From: Streptomyces ferrugineus
GTDB lineage: Bacteria; Actinomycetota; Actinomycetes; Streptomycetales; Streptomycetaceae
Length of the DNA: 64,000 nt
NCBI RefSeq assembly: GCF_015160855.1
Contig: NZ_CP063373.1
Coordinates: forward strand, 2,108,001-2,172,000
Direction of reading: 5' to 3'
Below the pieces are notes generated by a model, which had not been told where the DNA came from, made no database searches, and worked only from the letters and a program-made list of their open reading frames with translations. Positions within the stretch are counted from its first letter, which is position 1. Each line of letters begins with the position of its first letter. Shown here piece after piece: positions 46,440-54,814 of this stretch. The position numbers were made by a program, and so were the translations under genes.

Positions 46440-47398
46440 GTGGGCGGTATCCGGGAGTTGGCCGCGCCTTTCGTGGTGCTCGGCCCCTCGGCGGTCGCGA
46501 TCCGCGACCGGCTCAAGCACCTGACGGCCCAGGACGAACAGGTGCTGCGTCTGGTCGGCGAGCTGTGGGCCGAGCGCAAGCGCGCTCTCCCCCAGGAGTC
46601 CTCCTCCCGCTGGGCCGGGGCGATCACGAAGGCAACCCACGATCAGTGGGCGCGCGCCCGGCGCGGCCAGCTCGCGCACATCCAGAGCCTCGAAGCCGGG
46701 ATCGCAACGATCACGCACCGGCTGTCCCTGCCCGTGGGCGAGAAGGGAACCAAAAAGGCAGCCCCCGACGCTTCTCCTACGACCTGTCCGGCACCGCCCG
46801 GCACCGTGACGCACAGGTCCGCCACGCCCTGATCCGCCTGCTGCACCGGGCCAAGCGCCACGGCCTGGCGGTCGCGCTCGAAGATCTCGACTTCACCGCC
46901 GAGAAGACCCGCGAGAAGCACGGCCGCCGCAAGAAGTTCCGCAACCTCATCTCCGGCATGCCCACCTCCAGACTGCGGGGCCGGCTCGTGTCCATGGCCG
47001 CCGAACTCGGCATCACCATCGTCGCCGTCGACCCGGCCTACACCAGCCGGTGGGGCGCCCAGCACTGGCAGAAACCCCTCACCACCCACACCAGGAAGAC
47101 CACCCGCCACGACGCGGCCGCCGTGGCGATCGGAAGGCGCGCCCTGGGGCACCCGATCCGGCGACGGACGGCACCGCCCCCACACGACCGGAGCGATCGT
47201 GTGGGGCATCGGACCGTCCAGGCCGAATCAGTGGCCCCGGAACGTGAGGAAACCCGCCCCCGCATCACCGGACCACGGACACGATCCGTGCGTGCCGGAC
47301 GCGGAGTGAACGCGGGCGACCAGTGTGCCCAATACCGCTCGGGGCACACGGCTGAGCATGCGTTCTGGCACCAGGACGCACTCTCACTCAGTCCTTGA
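46440..47398 (+). pseudogene. Decayed TnpB-like (IS200/IS605 accessory) gene
   Basis: The N-terminal part (RELAAPFVVLGPSAVAIRDR onward, frame from 46440) matches large Streptomyces TnpB-related proteins and breaks near 46765. A second frame then supplies the C-terminal RuvC-like part: ALEDLDFTAEKTREKHGRRK with the second acidic residue, GITIVAVDPAYTSRWGAQHW, and HDAAAVAIGRRALGHP with the third. The region between, including the first RuvC Asp, is deleted with a frame change. It cannot make an active nuclease. It ends 81 bases before tRNA-Val. I see no clear left or right transposon ends. Confidence 0.65.
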
Positions 47399-47479
47399 GG
47401 AAGATGGTTACTCCTGCCCGGCCCGTGATACGGGTTTGCAGGACAGTGCCCCGGACAAGGTAGGCTGTCCGCCTGTCCC

Positions 47480-47554
<75 letters not shown>

Positions 47555-47643
47555 GCTCTAAGTAGCAGGTCAGAGGCCTTCCAGGGGTTCCCTTGGGGGG
47601 CCTTGCCTGCGCCCAGAGTCCAGTATGCGCATCGGCAGGGCCA

Positions 47644-47730
47644 TCTGAGACGCCCGCCTGCACCTCGCTCGACACCCTGCTTGCCATCGCCGCAGCCATC
47701 GGCGTCCCGCTCGCCGACCTCGTACGCTGA
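47644..47730 (+). pseudogene. C-terminal stub of a helix-turn-helix regulator
   Basis: The plus strand ends a frame with TSLDTLLAIAAAIGVPLADL, Val-Arg and a stop at 47728-47730. This is the typical end of an XRE-type helix-turn-helix domain. No start or earlier part is found, so it is a fragment at the left end of the inserted segment. Confidence 0.45.
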
Positions 47731-47749
47731 GCGGCCGCCCCCGGCGGAG

Positions 47750-48148
47750 CTACATGCGGGTGCCGATCGCCACCCGGTCGTTGCCCGCGAGGATCGGCAT
47801 CGCCCGCATCAGGATCAGGAGACGACGCTCGTCCAGCTCCTGCACCGCTGACAACGTGTGCAGGCCGATGCCCACCATGCCCAGGACCAGGCCGAGGAAG
47901 GCCCGTTGCGCGTCGTCCAGGCCGAGCCCGTACAGGCGGCCCATCAGCCCTTCCCAGCGGCACACCGGGCCGTCCTCGCCCTCCACGACGAGCAGGCGGC
48001 GCACGCTGCGCATGGCGAGGACTGTCTCTTCCTCCACCAAGGCCTGAGCGGCCGCACGCCCCCGGCCGGTAGCTGATGCGATCAGCTGCTCGCCGAGAGC
48101 CGCGGCGCCGGCCTCGTCCGTGCCTGGCGTGGCCGCAGTTATGGTCAT
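47750..48148 (-). CDS. Hypothetical protein of the inserted segment
   Basis: The 132-residue protein is mostly helical with a hydrophobic stretch (FLGLVLGMVGIGLHTLSAVQ) that could be a buried helix. No motif is recognised. It overlaps the upstream gene by ATGA (48145-48148), so the two are cotranslated. It is the last gene of a minus-strand run that begins with the XRE regulator. Confidence 0.65.
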   Translation of the reverse strand: MTITAATPGTDEAGAAALGEQLIASATGRGRAAAQALVEEETVLAMRSVRRLLVVEGEDGPVCRWEGLMGRLYGLGLDDAQRAFLGLVLGMVGIGLHTLSAVQELDERRLLILMRAMPILAGNDRVAIGTRM

Positions 48149-48606
48149 GATGTTGCCTCCGCGGGAAGTCGGTACCCGCCAGGGCCGAACGCGGCGGCGA
48201 GTACGGCAGGGTCAGTGAGTTGCCCGGATCCGTCGGGGCGCACGATCCACATCCGGCCCTCGAGGTGCCAGCCCGTTGGCGGGCAGCGAAGCAGCCAGGC
48301 CGTCGGCCGTACAGTCAGATGCCGTACGCCAGCCAGTTCCTCGGCCGCGTTGAGCGGGACGAGCCACCAGAGCTTGTCCGACGCCGGGTCGGCGAGGACC
48401 GGTCCCCGCTGCTCCGCGCGGATGCGGGCGACTACCGGATACCCGGTCGCGAGCCGTGCCTCGGCAGCCAGCCAGTGACCGCCGGAGGCGATCGGGGCCA
48501 GTGCTTCCTTTTCCCACGCCGCACGGATGAGGTCCGGGCGTATGGAGCAGTCGGCGAGCCACACGTCCCCGGCCTCGTACCGCTGGGCGAAATTCGGTAG
48601 GGCCAT
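48145..48606 (-). CDS. Hypothetical protein of the inserted segment
   Basis: The 153-residue soluble protein begins ALPNFAQRYEAGDVWLADC and has many Trp residues (WWLVPL, GWHLEGRMWIV). I recognise no family. ATG 48606 is chosen because the sequence upstream in the frame is Arg-rich and unlike coding. The 4-base overlap with the next gene suggests a functional pair. Similar small genes often accompany XRE-DUF5753 regulators in Streptomyces. Confidence 0.65.
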   Translation of the reverse strand: MALPNFAQRYEAGDVWLADCSIRPDLIRAAWEKEALAPIASGGHWLAAEARLATGYPVVARIRAEQRGPVLADPASDKLWWLVPLNAAEELAGVRHLTVRPTAWLLRCPPTGWHLEGRMWIVRPDGSGQLTDPAVLAAAFGPGGYRLPAEATS

Positions 48607-48693
48607 GGCCAGGACCGTAGGCAACCGCGTTGCCGCAACGTGCGGTGATTTCTCGGTATTTCTCACGCGGGCGCCAAGCGTTCCCGCGGTTTC

Positions 48694-49533
48694 TCACATC
48701 AGGTCCAGGCCCGCCCTCGCACGGGCGATGACGCGGTGCGCCTGGGGCCCAGTCACGGCTGCACGTTCCAGCTCGTCCCACACGGTCTGGTACAGCCCTA
48801 TCTCGGCCCGGTCGGTCAGCCGCAGCTCGGCGCCGATCGTCTCCACCATGACCAGCCGGTCATCGAAGAGCCAGAAGCCGTGGGTGGGTACGACGGTCAG
48901 GTTGGTGCCCAAGGGGACGATGCCGAGCTGCACGGTGGGCATGCCGAACACCCCGGCGAGCCGGTCGAGCTGCCCAGCCATCACCTCGCGGGGGCACAGG
49001 ACCATGTGCAGGGCGGCTTCCCAGATCAGGAACCGGAAGTCCCTGCCGGGCGTGTAGATCGCCTGTTGGCGCAGGATCCGAGCGGTCACGCCAGCCTCGA
49101 TATCGGGCGGTGTGCGGTGCAGCGTCGTGGTGCGCTCGAACATATGCCGGGCGTACTCGGCTGTCTGGAGGAGGCCAGGGATACAGGCGGTCTCGAAGTT
49201 GCGGACGGTCCCCGCGTTACTCTCTGTGGCCTGCCACGCCTCCTGACGCGCGCGTACCCCCGCGGCCAGCTGCCGCCGCCACGCCGCATAGTGCGTCTCC
49301 AGTGTCCGCAGACGACCGGTGAGTTCGGGGATCGCCTCGGGTGTCCCCAGGACCGTGGCCCAGGCCCGCACGTCCTCAACGGACGGAGCCTGCCTACCAG
49401 TCTCGATCTTGCTGACCTTCGATGCAGGCCAACCCAGCTGCTGCGCAAGCGTCTTCCCGTTCAACCCCGACTCGGCACGCAGCTCACGGAGCCGCGCGCC
49501 GAGTGCAAGCCGGGCCGTCTGATAGTCGCTCAC
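48694..49533 (-). CDS. XRE family regulator with DUF5753 domain
   Basis: The 279-residue protein has an XRE helix-turn-helix (LRELRAESGLNGKTLAQQLG, then ASKVSKIETGRQAPSVEDV) and a C-terminal DUF5753 domain (IPGLLQTAEYARHMFE, VQLGIVPLGT). This architecture is much expanded in Streptomyces; WhiJ is an example, usually with a small DUF397 partner and an anti-sigma-like gene. GTG 49533 overlaps the stop of the DUF6879 gene by 4 bases. Confidence 0.92.
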   Translation of the reverse strand: MSDYQTARLALGARLRELRAESGLNGKTLAQQLGWPASKVSKIETGRQAPSVEDVRAWATVLGTPEAIPELTGRLRTLETHYAAWRRQLAAGVRARQEAWQATESNAGTVRNFETACIPGLLQTAEYARHMFERTTTLHRTPPDIEAGVTARILRQQAIYTPGRDFRFLIWEAALHMVLCPREVMAGQLDRLAGVFGMPTVQLGIVPLGTNLTVVPTHGFWLFDDRLVMVETIGAELRLTDRAEIGLYQTVWDELERAAVTGPQAHRVIARARAGLDLM

Positions 49534-50066
49534 TGTGGAGGCGCGTTCTCCTTCTGGTAGTCCTCGAAGGTGATCGCATGGTGCCACGCCGCGCCCTGCC
49601 ACTGCACGTGCCGCAAGACGTCGGCGGGCTCGTCGGAGAGCAGAACGCCGAGGAAGCGGTCATGCTCGCCGAACTGGAGCCGCGCCACGGTCCGGCTGTC
49701 GAAGAGCCAGTAGTCGTACCCAGGCAGATCCAAGGCGCTGGCCGTGGGCCGCGCGAGGTAGCGGATGTCCTCGCCTGCGGCCAGGTTGTACGGCGTCCCC
49801 CACAGCTCGAACCGCAGGTAGTCGGAGGGCGGTTCGTCGATGACGCGGACACGTTCCACGCGCTTGCCCTTGCCGGTCTCTGCGCGCATCAGGTCCAACC
49901 ACGGCTCGAACCAGTCGAGGCCCGGGTCATCGCCCGCGAGGAAGCGGCAGTACGGCTCGTCCTCCTCTGGGATCCCGTACGACGTGCGCACTTCCAGCCG
50001 GTACGCGGTGTGCTCGGCCTGCCGGAAGAGGTCGAGGAATGCTTCGCCGCTGACCAGCTCAGGCAC
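49530..50066 (-). CDS. DUF6879 family protein
   Basis: The 178-residue protein matches the DUF6879 family (LRFELWGTPYNLAAGEDIRY, YDYWLFDSRTVARLQF near the end). The function is unknown, but the family regularly stands beside XRE-DUF5753 genes and may be their partner or target. It overlaps the small gene upstream by 8 bases and the XRE gene downstream by 4, so the three are cotranslated. Confidence 0.85.
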   Translation of the reverse strand: MPELVSGEAFLDLFRQAEHTAYRLEVRTSYGIPEEDEPYCRFLAGDDPGLDWFEPWLDLMRAETGKGKRVERVRVIDEPPSDYLRFELWGTPYNLAAGEDIRYLARPTASALDLPGYDYWLFDSRTVARLQFGEHDRFLGVLLSDEPADVLRHVQWQGAAWHHAITFEDYQKENAPPQ

Positions 50067-50277
50067 CGGACACCTTCGCCGCGTGGAGGTCGAACAGGAT
50101 GACCGGCACCACGACAGCGTCCTCGCCGGGCTTGACCTTGAGGAGCTGGGCGCGCTTGTCGGGGTCGGTGAGCGAGAGGCCCTGGACGATGATGTCGCCG
50201 GTCTCGGTGTCGCGGTAGAAGCTGGGGCAGCCGCCGCCCTGTGAGGTGTTGCTGCTGCCGAGGAACTCAAGTGCCAT
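50059..50277 (-). CDS. Small conserved partner of the DUF6879/XRE set
   Basis: The 72-residue acidic protein begins ALEFLGSSNTSQGGGCPSFY and has a beta-rich pattern (TGDIIVQGLSL, DAVVVPVILF). Its size and position recall DUF397 proteins that pair with XRE-DUF5753 regulators, but the sequence is different. ATG 50277 follows a ribosome site near GAAGGGTTGAG. First gene of the run, just past the hairpin at 50409-50440. Confidence 0.75.
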   Translation of the reverse strand: MALEFLGSSNTSQGGGCPSFYRDTETGDIIVQGLSLTDPDKRAQLLKVKPGEDAVVVPVILFDLHAAKVSGA

Positions 50278-50408
50278 GGTCTCAACCCTTCGTGGCGGTT
50301 GGAGTGCTCAGTGTGCTCGGCATGGCGAGAGACGGGGCTCCGATTGCTAGAAATTTCTCGGATCGCATTGCGGATTGGCCGAGTTGCTCGCACGAGGGCA
50401 CGACAAAA

Positions 50409-50440
50409 TGCCCCCTCCCGCCCGAAGGCGAGAGGGGGCA
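50409..50440 (-). terminator. Terminator between the phage relics and the XRE set
   Basis: A 14-bp stem (TGCCCCCTCTCGCC pairing with GGCGGGAGGGGGCA, one G-T pair) with a TTCG loop on the minus strand is followed by TTTTG. It ends transcription of the phage-like genes to the right. Confidence 0.85.
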
Positions 50441-50446
50441 AACCGT

Positions 50447-50590
50447 TTCTACGAAGGCCAGCCACGCCAGGAGTGAGGCGATGGTCTTCCCACTCCGGAC
50501 CGAGCCCTCCCACGCGTTGATGCGCGCCTCGGCCTCCACGATGCTGACGATCTGCTTGCGGGACAGCGGCAGCGCATCAAGGAGACTCAC
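50447..50590 (-). pseudogene. N-terminal stub of a phage terminase large subunit
   Basis: From GTG 50590 the minus strand encodes LPLSRKQIVSIVEAEARINA, then WEGSVRSGKTIASLLAWLAF. The Walker A motif GSVRSGKT and its lead are typical of terminase large subunits, the ATPase that packs DNA into phage heads. After about 48 codons the homology stops and the frame runs into the terminator hairpin. It overlaps the preceding small gene by 14 bases, as packaged phage genes often do. Confidence 0.65.
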
Positions 50591-50795
50591 CCTCCGCCTC
50601 CTCGCCGGTGCCGCCCTCCCCGGTCGCGGCCTGGTCGTACGCGGCCTTGAGGCCGACCATGAGCTGTCCGAGCATCGAGCGGGCGTCGTCGGTGCCGGCG
50701 TCGTCCGCGGGCGGGACGAGCTTGAGGGACTTCTCCAGGGCGATCCCGGCCGCAATCATCAGGTTCTTCTTGTCTCCGGTGGGCGGCTCATCCAC
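50577..50795 (-). CDS. Small acidic protein of the phage-like block
   Basis: The 72-residue acidic protein (DEPPTGDKKNLMIAAGIALE onward, ending in a Glu/Gly-rich tail) has no recognised domain. It stands where many actinophages carry a small gene before terminase. GTG 50795 directly follows the stop of the frameshifted gene to the right. Confidence 0.5.
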   Translation of the reverse strand: MDEPPTGDKKNLMIAAGIALEKSLKLVPPADDAGTDDARSMLGQLMVGLKAAYDQAATGEGGTGEEAEGESP

Positions 50796-51046
50796 CTACC
50801 GCTCGTTGTAGGTGTTCTCCTTGCCGCCGAAGTTGAAGACGACCGCGGGCTCCCACATCCGCTGGGTGAGCTTGAGCGCGTCAAGGTGAAGGTCGACGGC
50901 GGTGTCGGCGCGCAGCGCGGCCAACTGGGCGACGCGATGCCGGTGGCATCCTCGGTCATCGACACGTCGAAGACGAGGCCTTCGCCGTGGAGGCGGATGA
51001 TCTCGGCACGGCCCTCGTCGGTGACCGGGGTCCACTGGTTCGGCAT
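50796..51046 (-). pseudogene. Frameshifted phage-like gene
   Basis: From ATG 51046 the frame reads PNQWTPVTDEGRAEIIRLHG and on to SMTEDATG. Then sense continues only in another frame as HRVAQLAALRADTAVDLHLD and ends TYNER with a stop at 50796. Loss of one base near 50940 (GGCCAT to GGCAT) explains both halves. The product, about 83 residues when joined, is unknown. If the shift were programmed it would need a slippery site, and I see none. Confidence 0.6.
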
Positions 51047-51112
51047 GGTCGCCTCCGGGTGTGCGAAGGCCCGGCCGCGCACGGGCGCGAGCCGGGCCGG
51101 TTCAGTGACGGG

Positions 51113-51721
51113 TCAGTAGTTCCCGTTGGAGATCATGTCGCCGTCACTGCCGTACACGGTCACGAGCCCGTTCTTCGACTCGTAGCAGGACGCGAACGCG
51201 GACGCGATCAGCTTGGCGTCACCCTGGTTCTCACTCAAGAGGCCGCCCTTGAAGTCGGTGAAGACCTCGGCGGCGTCGAGGATGTCGTTGCTCTTGTCGG
51301 TGCCGGTCACCTTCGTGACGTGGCCGACGGCTTCCTTCTCGCTGGCGGTTCCGGACTTGGCGACGCACTCCTTGAACTGCTCGGCCTGGCTCTTGTCGGC
51401 GGCCGGCTCTTCCTTCGCGGGCTCGTCGGCGGCGGGTTCCTCGGCCTGGGCTTTGGGTTTGTCGGAGGCGGCAGAGACGGCCTTGTCCTTGTTGCTGATG
51501 TCGGCGGAGTCGTCGCCCCCACCACCGGCGATGGCGCCGATGACGACGAGACCGACGAACACGGCCGCAGTGATGCCGAGGATCTTGCCGATGCTGCGCT
51601 TCTTCGGCGGCTGGGGCGGGGGAGCGCCCCAGCCGGGCTGCTGCTGCGGGTAGCCGTAGCCGGGCTGCGTCGGCTGCTGCGATGCCCCGAACCCGGGCTG
51701 TTGCGGGTACTGCTGGCTCAT
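51113..51721 (-). CDS. Membrane-anchored protein with Pro/Gln/Tyr-rich lead
   Basis: The 202-residue protein has a cytoplasmic lead with PGYGYPQQQPGW-like repeats, one membrane helix (ILGITAAVFVGLVVIGAIAG, residues about 46-65), an Ala/Glu/Lys spacer and a small extracytoplasmic domain with two Cys (KECVAKSG, ASCYESKNG) that may form a disulfide. Function unknown; related architectures occur among Streptomyces exported proteins of mobile elements. ATG 51721, with GGGGGGCAC upstream. Confidence 0.75.
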   Translation of the reverse strand: MSQQYPQQPGFGASQQPTQPGYGYPQQQPGWGAPPPQPPKKRSIGKILGITAAVFVGLVVIGAIAGGGGDDSADISNKDKAVSAASDKPKAQAEEPAADEPAKEEPAADKSQAEQFKECVAKSGTASEKEAVGHVTKVTGTDKSNDILDAAEVFTDFKGGLLSENQGDAKLIASAFASCYESKNGLVTVYGSDGDMISNGNY

Positions 51722-51825
51722 GTGCCCCCCTTGGCGCAGTTTGCGTGGGGAGCGAATTTAGCGGGTGTGTGGGACATGTGAAGGTAGGGTGACGTTTCTG
51801 TGACACGAACGGGCGGCAGATATGG

Positions 51826-51853
51826 CGAAGGCCCGCACTGCGGCGGGCCTTCG
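51826..51853 (-). terminator. Terminator hairpin between two exported-protein genes
   Basis: A perfect 11-bp inverted repeat (CGAAGGCCCGC and its complement, 6-base loop) lies in the 240-base gap. The rest of the gap shows no gene. Confidence 0.75.
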
Positions 51854-51961
51854 TGGCTTCTGGGGCCGGGCGCGCCGGACGTGAGGCCAGTCCACCGTGT
51901 GATGACAACCCGCCCGGAACCTTCCCGGGGCGGGGCCGCTGCACGTCTGTCCTGCGACGCC

Positions 51962-52513
51962 TCAATACCCCCGAGTCGTGACGTCGGTGATCTTCACAGA
52001 GACCTTCGTGCTTGACGAAGCAGTACTGATGAAAGACGGCCGGTAGTTCAGGCTCGTCTGGTCCGACAGCTCGGCAGTCTCAATGACCGGGCCGGAATCG
52101 TCGCCACGGATCTCGTAGGTGATCTCGTACGCCTCATCTGGGTCGATCGCCGCACTGTCGGCCAAATAGGTCAGCTCCGGCTCGACCGTCACATTGCAGC
52201 CCGCCGACCCGAAACACTGCCTCTTCGTAGTGCGCAGCTCGATCGTGAAGCTGTCGACGTCGACCTCGTCATAGGTCGGCTCCGGCTCCTCCGCGGCGGC
52301 GGTTGCGATGTCCTCGGCGGGTGCGCTCGACTTGACGGTGGCAGCAGGCTTCCCGTCCTCATTTCCGGCCTGCACGACCATGATGCCCGTCGCGACGACC
52401 GCAGCGATCACTGCCGCGGCCGAGCCGATGATGATCACGTTAGTGCGGGATTTCTTCGGCGCTGGCGAGGGTGGCGGGGTGTCGGGCATGGGTGGTGGTG
52501 TGGTGTCACTCAT
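51962..52513 (-). CDS. Membrane-anchored exported protein
   Basis: The 183-residue protein has a Pro-rich lead, one membrane helix (NVIIIGSAAAVIAAVVATGI) and an extracytoplasmic beta-rich domain with two Cys (QCFGSAGCNV), probably a disulfide. It shares layout but no clear sequence with the protein at 51113. Function unknown. ATG 52513 with CTGGGGGACTC upstream. Confidence 0.75.
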   Translation of the reverse strand: MSDTTPPPMPDTPPPSPAPKKSRTNVIIIGSAAAVIAAVVATGIMVVQAGNEDGKPAATVKSSAPAEDIATAAAEEPEPTYDEVDVDSFTIELRTTKRQCFGSAGCNVTVEPELTYLADSAAIDPDEAYEITYEIRGDDSGPVIETAELSDQTSLNYRPSFISTASSSTKVSVKITDVTTRGY

Positions 52514-52613
52514 GAGTCCCCCAGGGGTGATGGTGCGTGGCCTGAATCATCCTGCGATGTGTGCCCGGCGTGGAGGAGGTGTGTAGGTGGTGTGTCTGTG
52601 TTGTGACATACGA

Positions 52614-52648
52614 AAGCCCCGCCATCCATGGGGAACGTGGCGGGGCTT
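52614..52648 (-). terminator. Terminator hairpin at the right end of the inserted segment
   Basis: An 11-bp perfect inverted repeat (AAGCCCCGCCA and its complement) with a 13-base loop stands between the exported-protein gene and the truncated frame at 52696. Confidence 0.7.
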
Positions 52649-52695
52649 CGGTGCTGGGCGCTATCCGGCGCGTAGCTTTCAGTTCGGCACGTGCT

Positions 52696-52750
52696 TCACT
52701 CGTCGTCCTCGTCGAGGGTGGTCTCAACTTCCTTGATCTTCCCGCTTACA
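52696..52750 (-). pseudogene. C-terminal stub cut by the right att site
   Basis: The minus strand reads SGKIKEVETTLDEDDE and a stop at 52696. The acidic end looks like a natural C-terminus followed by a terminator. Upstream, the frame enters the tRNA-derived sequence at 52745, so the gene lost its 5' part there. Short, so tentative. Confidence 0.35.
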
Positions 52751-52792
52751 AGCAGGATGTAGGCGGTTCGAGACCGTCGTCCGCGCCCACAG
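52745..52792 (+). other. Right attachment site: diverged 3' half of tRNA-Val
   Basis: The 48 bases repeat the tRNA-Val sequence of 47510-47554 (CTTACAAGCAGGATGT, then GGCGGTTCGA and CCGCGCCCACAG) with two substitutions and a 3-base insertion. There is no 5' half, so this is not a tRNA gene. It marks the right end of the inserted segment. Confidence 0.75.
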
Positions 52793-52835
52793 TGACAGAG
52801 GGCCCCCGCCTTCGCGGCCGGGGTCCTCCGGCGTT

Positions 52836-53174
52836 TCAGGCCTCCTCGGGCGTCTCGTGGGCGTGCTTCAGCTTGGTGCGGGCGTCCATGCGTTCCGCTG
52901 CGGCTATCTCCGACCAGAAGCGGTGGCCGCTGACGAACACCGCGAGTTCGTGTTCGCGGCGCCGGAGCTTCTCCACCTCGGCCTGCTCGTCCTGCGTCCA
53001 GCCGGGGGAGGCGGGACGCTCGACCTTGCGCCAGCCGTTGTCGTCGCTGAAGCCGTCCAGGGGTGCGACCGACCAGGGGAGACGCTTCAGCAGGGCCGAC
53101 AGCTCGGCCCGGACCTGATGCAACTCCTCCTGACCGGCGAGGAGGTCACTCGGAAAGTCATAGGGCGTAGCCAC
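52836..53174 (-). CDS. Hypothetical small helical protein
   Basis: The 112-residue protein has a coiled-coil pattern around residues 60-85 (DEQAEVEKLRRREHELAVFV) and no known motif. GTG 53174 is used. It lies just outside the right att copy and could be cargo of a former larger element or a chromosomal gene. An imperfect GC hairpin follows its stop at about 52800-52830. Confidence 0.6.
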   Translation of the reverse strand: MATPYDFPSDLLAGQEELHQVRAELSALLKRLPWSVAPLDGFSDDNGWRKVERPASPGWTQDEQAEVEKLRRREHELAVFVSGHRFWSEIAAAERMDARTKLKHAHETPEEA

Positions 53175-53371
53175 GGCGCAATGCTACGCCTGTTCGATTT
53201 TGGGTTGCGAGTGTCTTTGGGAGAGTCGTGCACGCGTGTGACTGAGCGCATGAGTTGGCCATTGAGCACTCCCGTTGGCCACTTCGGTGCTCAGTCTGCT
53301 TCCCTGCCGATGAGCCGAGCCACGGTAGAGGCCCCCGCGCCGACCGCCTCCGGCTCGCCGCAACCAGCCAC

Positions 53372-54646
53372 TTACTTGGTGCCGACCGTGCGCAGTGTGG
53401 CGAGCACCAGTGCCCGGGTGACGGTGACGACTTCGCTCACGCGGACCTGTTCCTGTGGACCGTGTGCGAGGCGTACGTCGCCGGGGCCGTACTGCAGCGT
53501 GGGGATGCCCGCCCCGGAGTACAGTCGCAGGTCACTGCCGTAAGGGGCGCCTCGCTCAGAAGGTCGCGGGCCGCTGGTGACGTCGGCGTGCGCGTCGCCG
53601 ACCTGGGCCGCAAGCGGATGCCCGGCCGGCAGCCGTCCGCTGGCGAACTGTCCGCCGGGCCACGTCACCGTGGCTGGGTGGGAGCGCAGCCAGGGGTCGG
53701 CCGCGCAGGCTTCGGCCACGCACGCCTCCAGTTCGGTGCGTGCCTGGGCCGGATCCTCGCCCAGCCTGACCCCCAGTCTTCCTTCGGCCACCAGCAGGTC
53801 GGGCACGCTGCTGGCCCAGTCGCCGGAACGGACGGTGCCGACGGACAGCGGGTAGGGGATGGGGTATTCGGACATGAGCCGGTCGGCGCCGGCGTTGCGG
53901 CGGGCTTCCAGATGGGCGAGCGCGCGGTGGATGGGCAGGTATGCGTCGATGGCGCTCACTCCCACGTATCTGGTGCTGCCGTGGGTGGCGCGGCCGGGTA
54001 CTTGGATGCGAAAGGTCAGGGCGCCGGCGTTCGCGGTCATGAGCGCGCCGCTGGTCGGTTCGGTGATGATGCAGGCGTCACCGGTGTGGCCGCGTTGGAG
54101 GGTGCCGAACGCTCCGAGCCCTCCGTCCTCTTCGCTGACTACGAAGTGCGCGGACACTTGGCCGCGCAGCCTTGCGCCCGCCTCCCGTATCGCGGCCAGG
54201 GCGGCGAGTATCGCCACCACGCCCGCCTTCATGTCGCACGCTCCTCGAGCGTGCACCACGTCCCCGGTAACCCGGGGGCGGAAGGGGTCACCCTCCCATT
54301 GCGCCAGGTCCCCGGGAGGGACGACGTCGATGTGCCCCTGGAGGACCAGGGTCGGCCCGTCGCCCTGGGGCCGCGTGCCGCCCACCAGGCCCCACGCCTC
54401 CGTGCGCGGGGCCTCGCTGCCGGGAAAACGGGGATGGGCACGTAGCTCGGGCAGGTTCATGGACCACAGGTCGACATCGAGGTCCATCCGCTCCAGATGC
54501 CGGGCCAGGACGTGCTGAACCTCGGACTCCGCGGCGCTCCCCGTCACACTCGGAACAACGAGAAGTTCCAGCAGCAGCCGGGCGATGGCCGCCTCGTCCA
54601 CCGCGGCCAGTGCCGAGGCTTCCACATTGCTCAGGCTTGCTGTCAT
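53372..54646 (-). CDS. M20 family ArgE/DapE-type peptidase or deacylase
   Basis: The 424-residue protein is an M20 metalloenzyme: first metal His with catalytic Asp in LQGHIDVVPPGD, bridging Asp in ARGACDMKAG, Glu pair in VVSEEDGG, and a C-terminal His in RLAHGPQEQ. It should hydrolyse an N-acyl amino acid or dipeptide in the cytoplasm. ATG 54646 is preferred, with GGAG 10 bases upstream; an earlier ATG at 54715 would add an unconserved stretch. It is divergent from an Lrp/AsnC regulator, which probably controls it. Confidence 0.9.
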   Translation of the reverse strand: MTASLSNVEASALAAVDEAAIARLLLELLVVPSVTGSAAESEVQHVLARHLERMDLDVDLWSMNLPELRAHPRFPGSEAPRTEAWGLVGGTRPQGDGPTLVLQGHIDVVPPGDLAQWEGDPFRPRVTGDVVHARGACDMKAGVVAILAALAAIREAGARLRGQVSAHFVVSEEDGGLGAFGTLQRGHTGDACIITEPTSGALMTANAGALTFRIQVPGRATHGSTRYVGVSAIDAYLPIHRALAHLEARRNAGADRLMSEYPIPYPLSVGTVRSGDWASSVPDLLVAEGRLGVRLGEDPAQARTELEACVAEACAADPWLRSHPATVTWPGGQFASGRLPAGHPLAAQVGDAHADVTSGPRPSERGAPYGSDLRLYSGAGIPTLQYGPGDVRLAHGPQEQVRVSEVVTVTRALVLATLRTVGTK

Positions 54647-54814
54647 CTCAACACTGCTCCCGGCCCGTGACATCAGGACAAGCCGGAGACTATGTTCGGC
54701 GTACAACGCAAACAATCACCATTTGCTGCTGCCCACTGTCGCTTTCTTGCAATGTCAGCGGGTTCATGGCTACTTCTTGCGCTGCGCAGCACGCTCGACG
54801 TCTGGAGTGAGGTC

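Noticed and set aside
50282..50446. Continuation of the terminase frame beyond 50447
   Set aside because: The frame passes through the terminator hairpin and the next promoter region, and similarity to terminases stops before it.
52730..52792. Second tRNA-Val gene
   Set aside because: Only the 3' half is present and the T-arm region has a 3-base insertion, so it is an att copy and not a functional tRNA.
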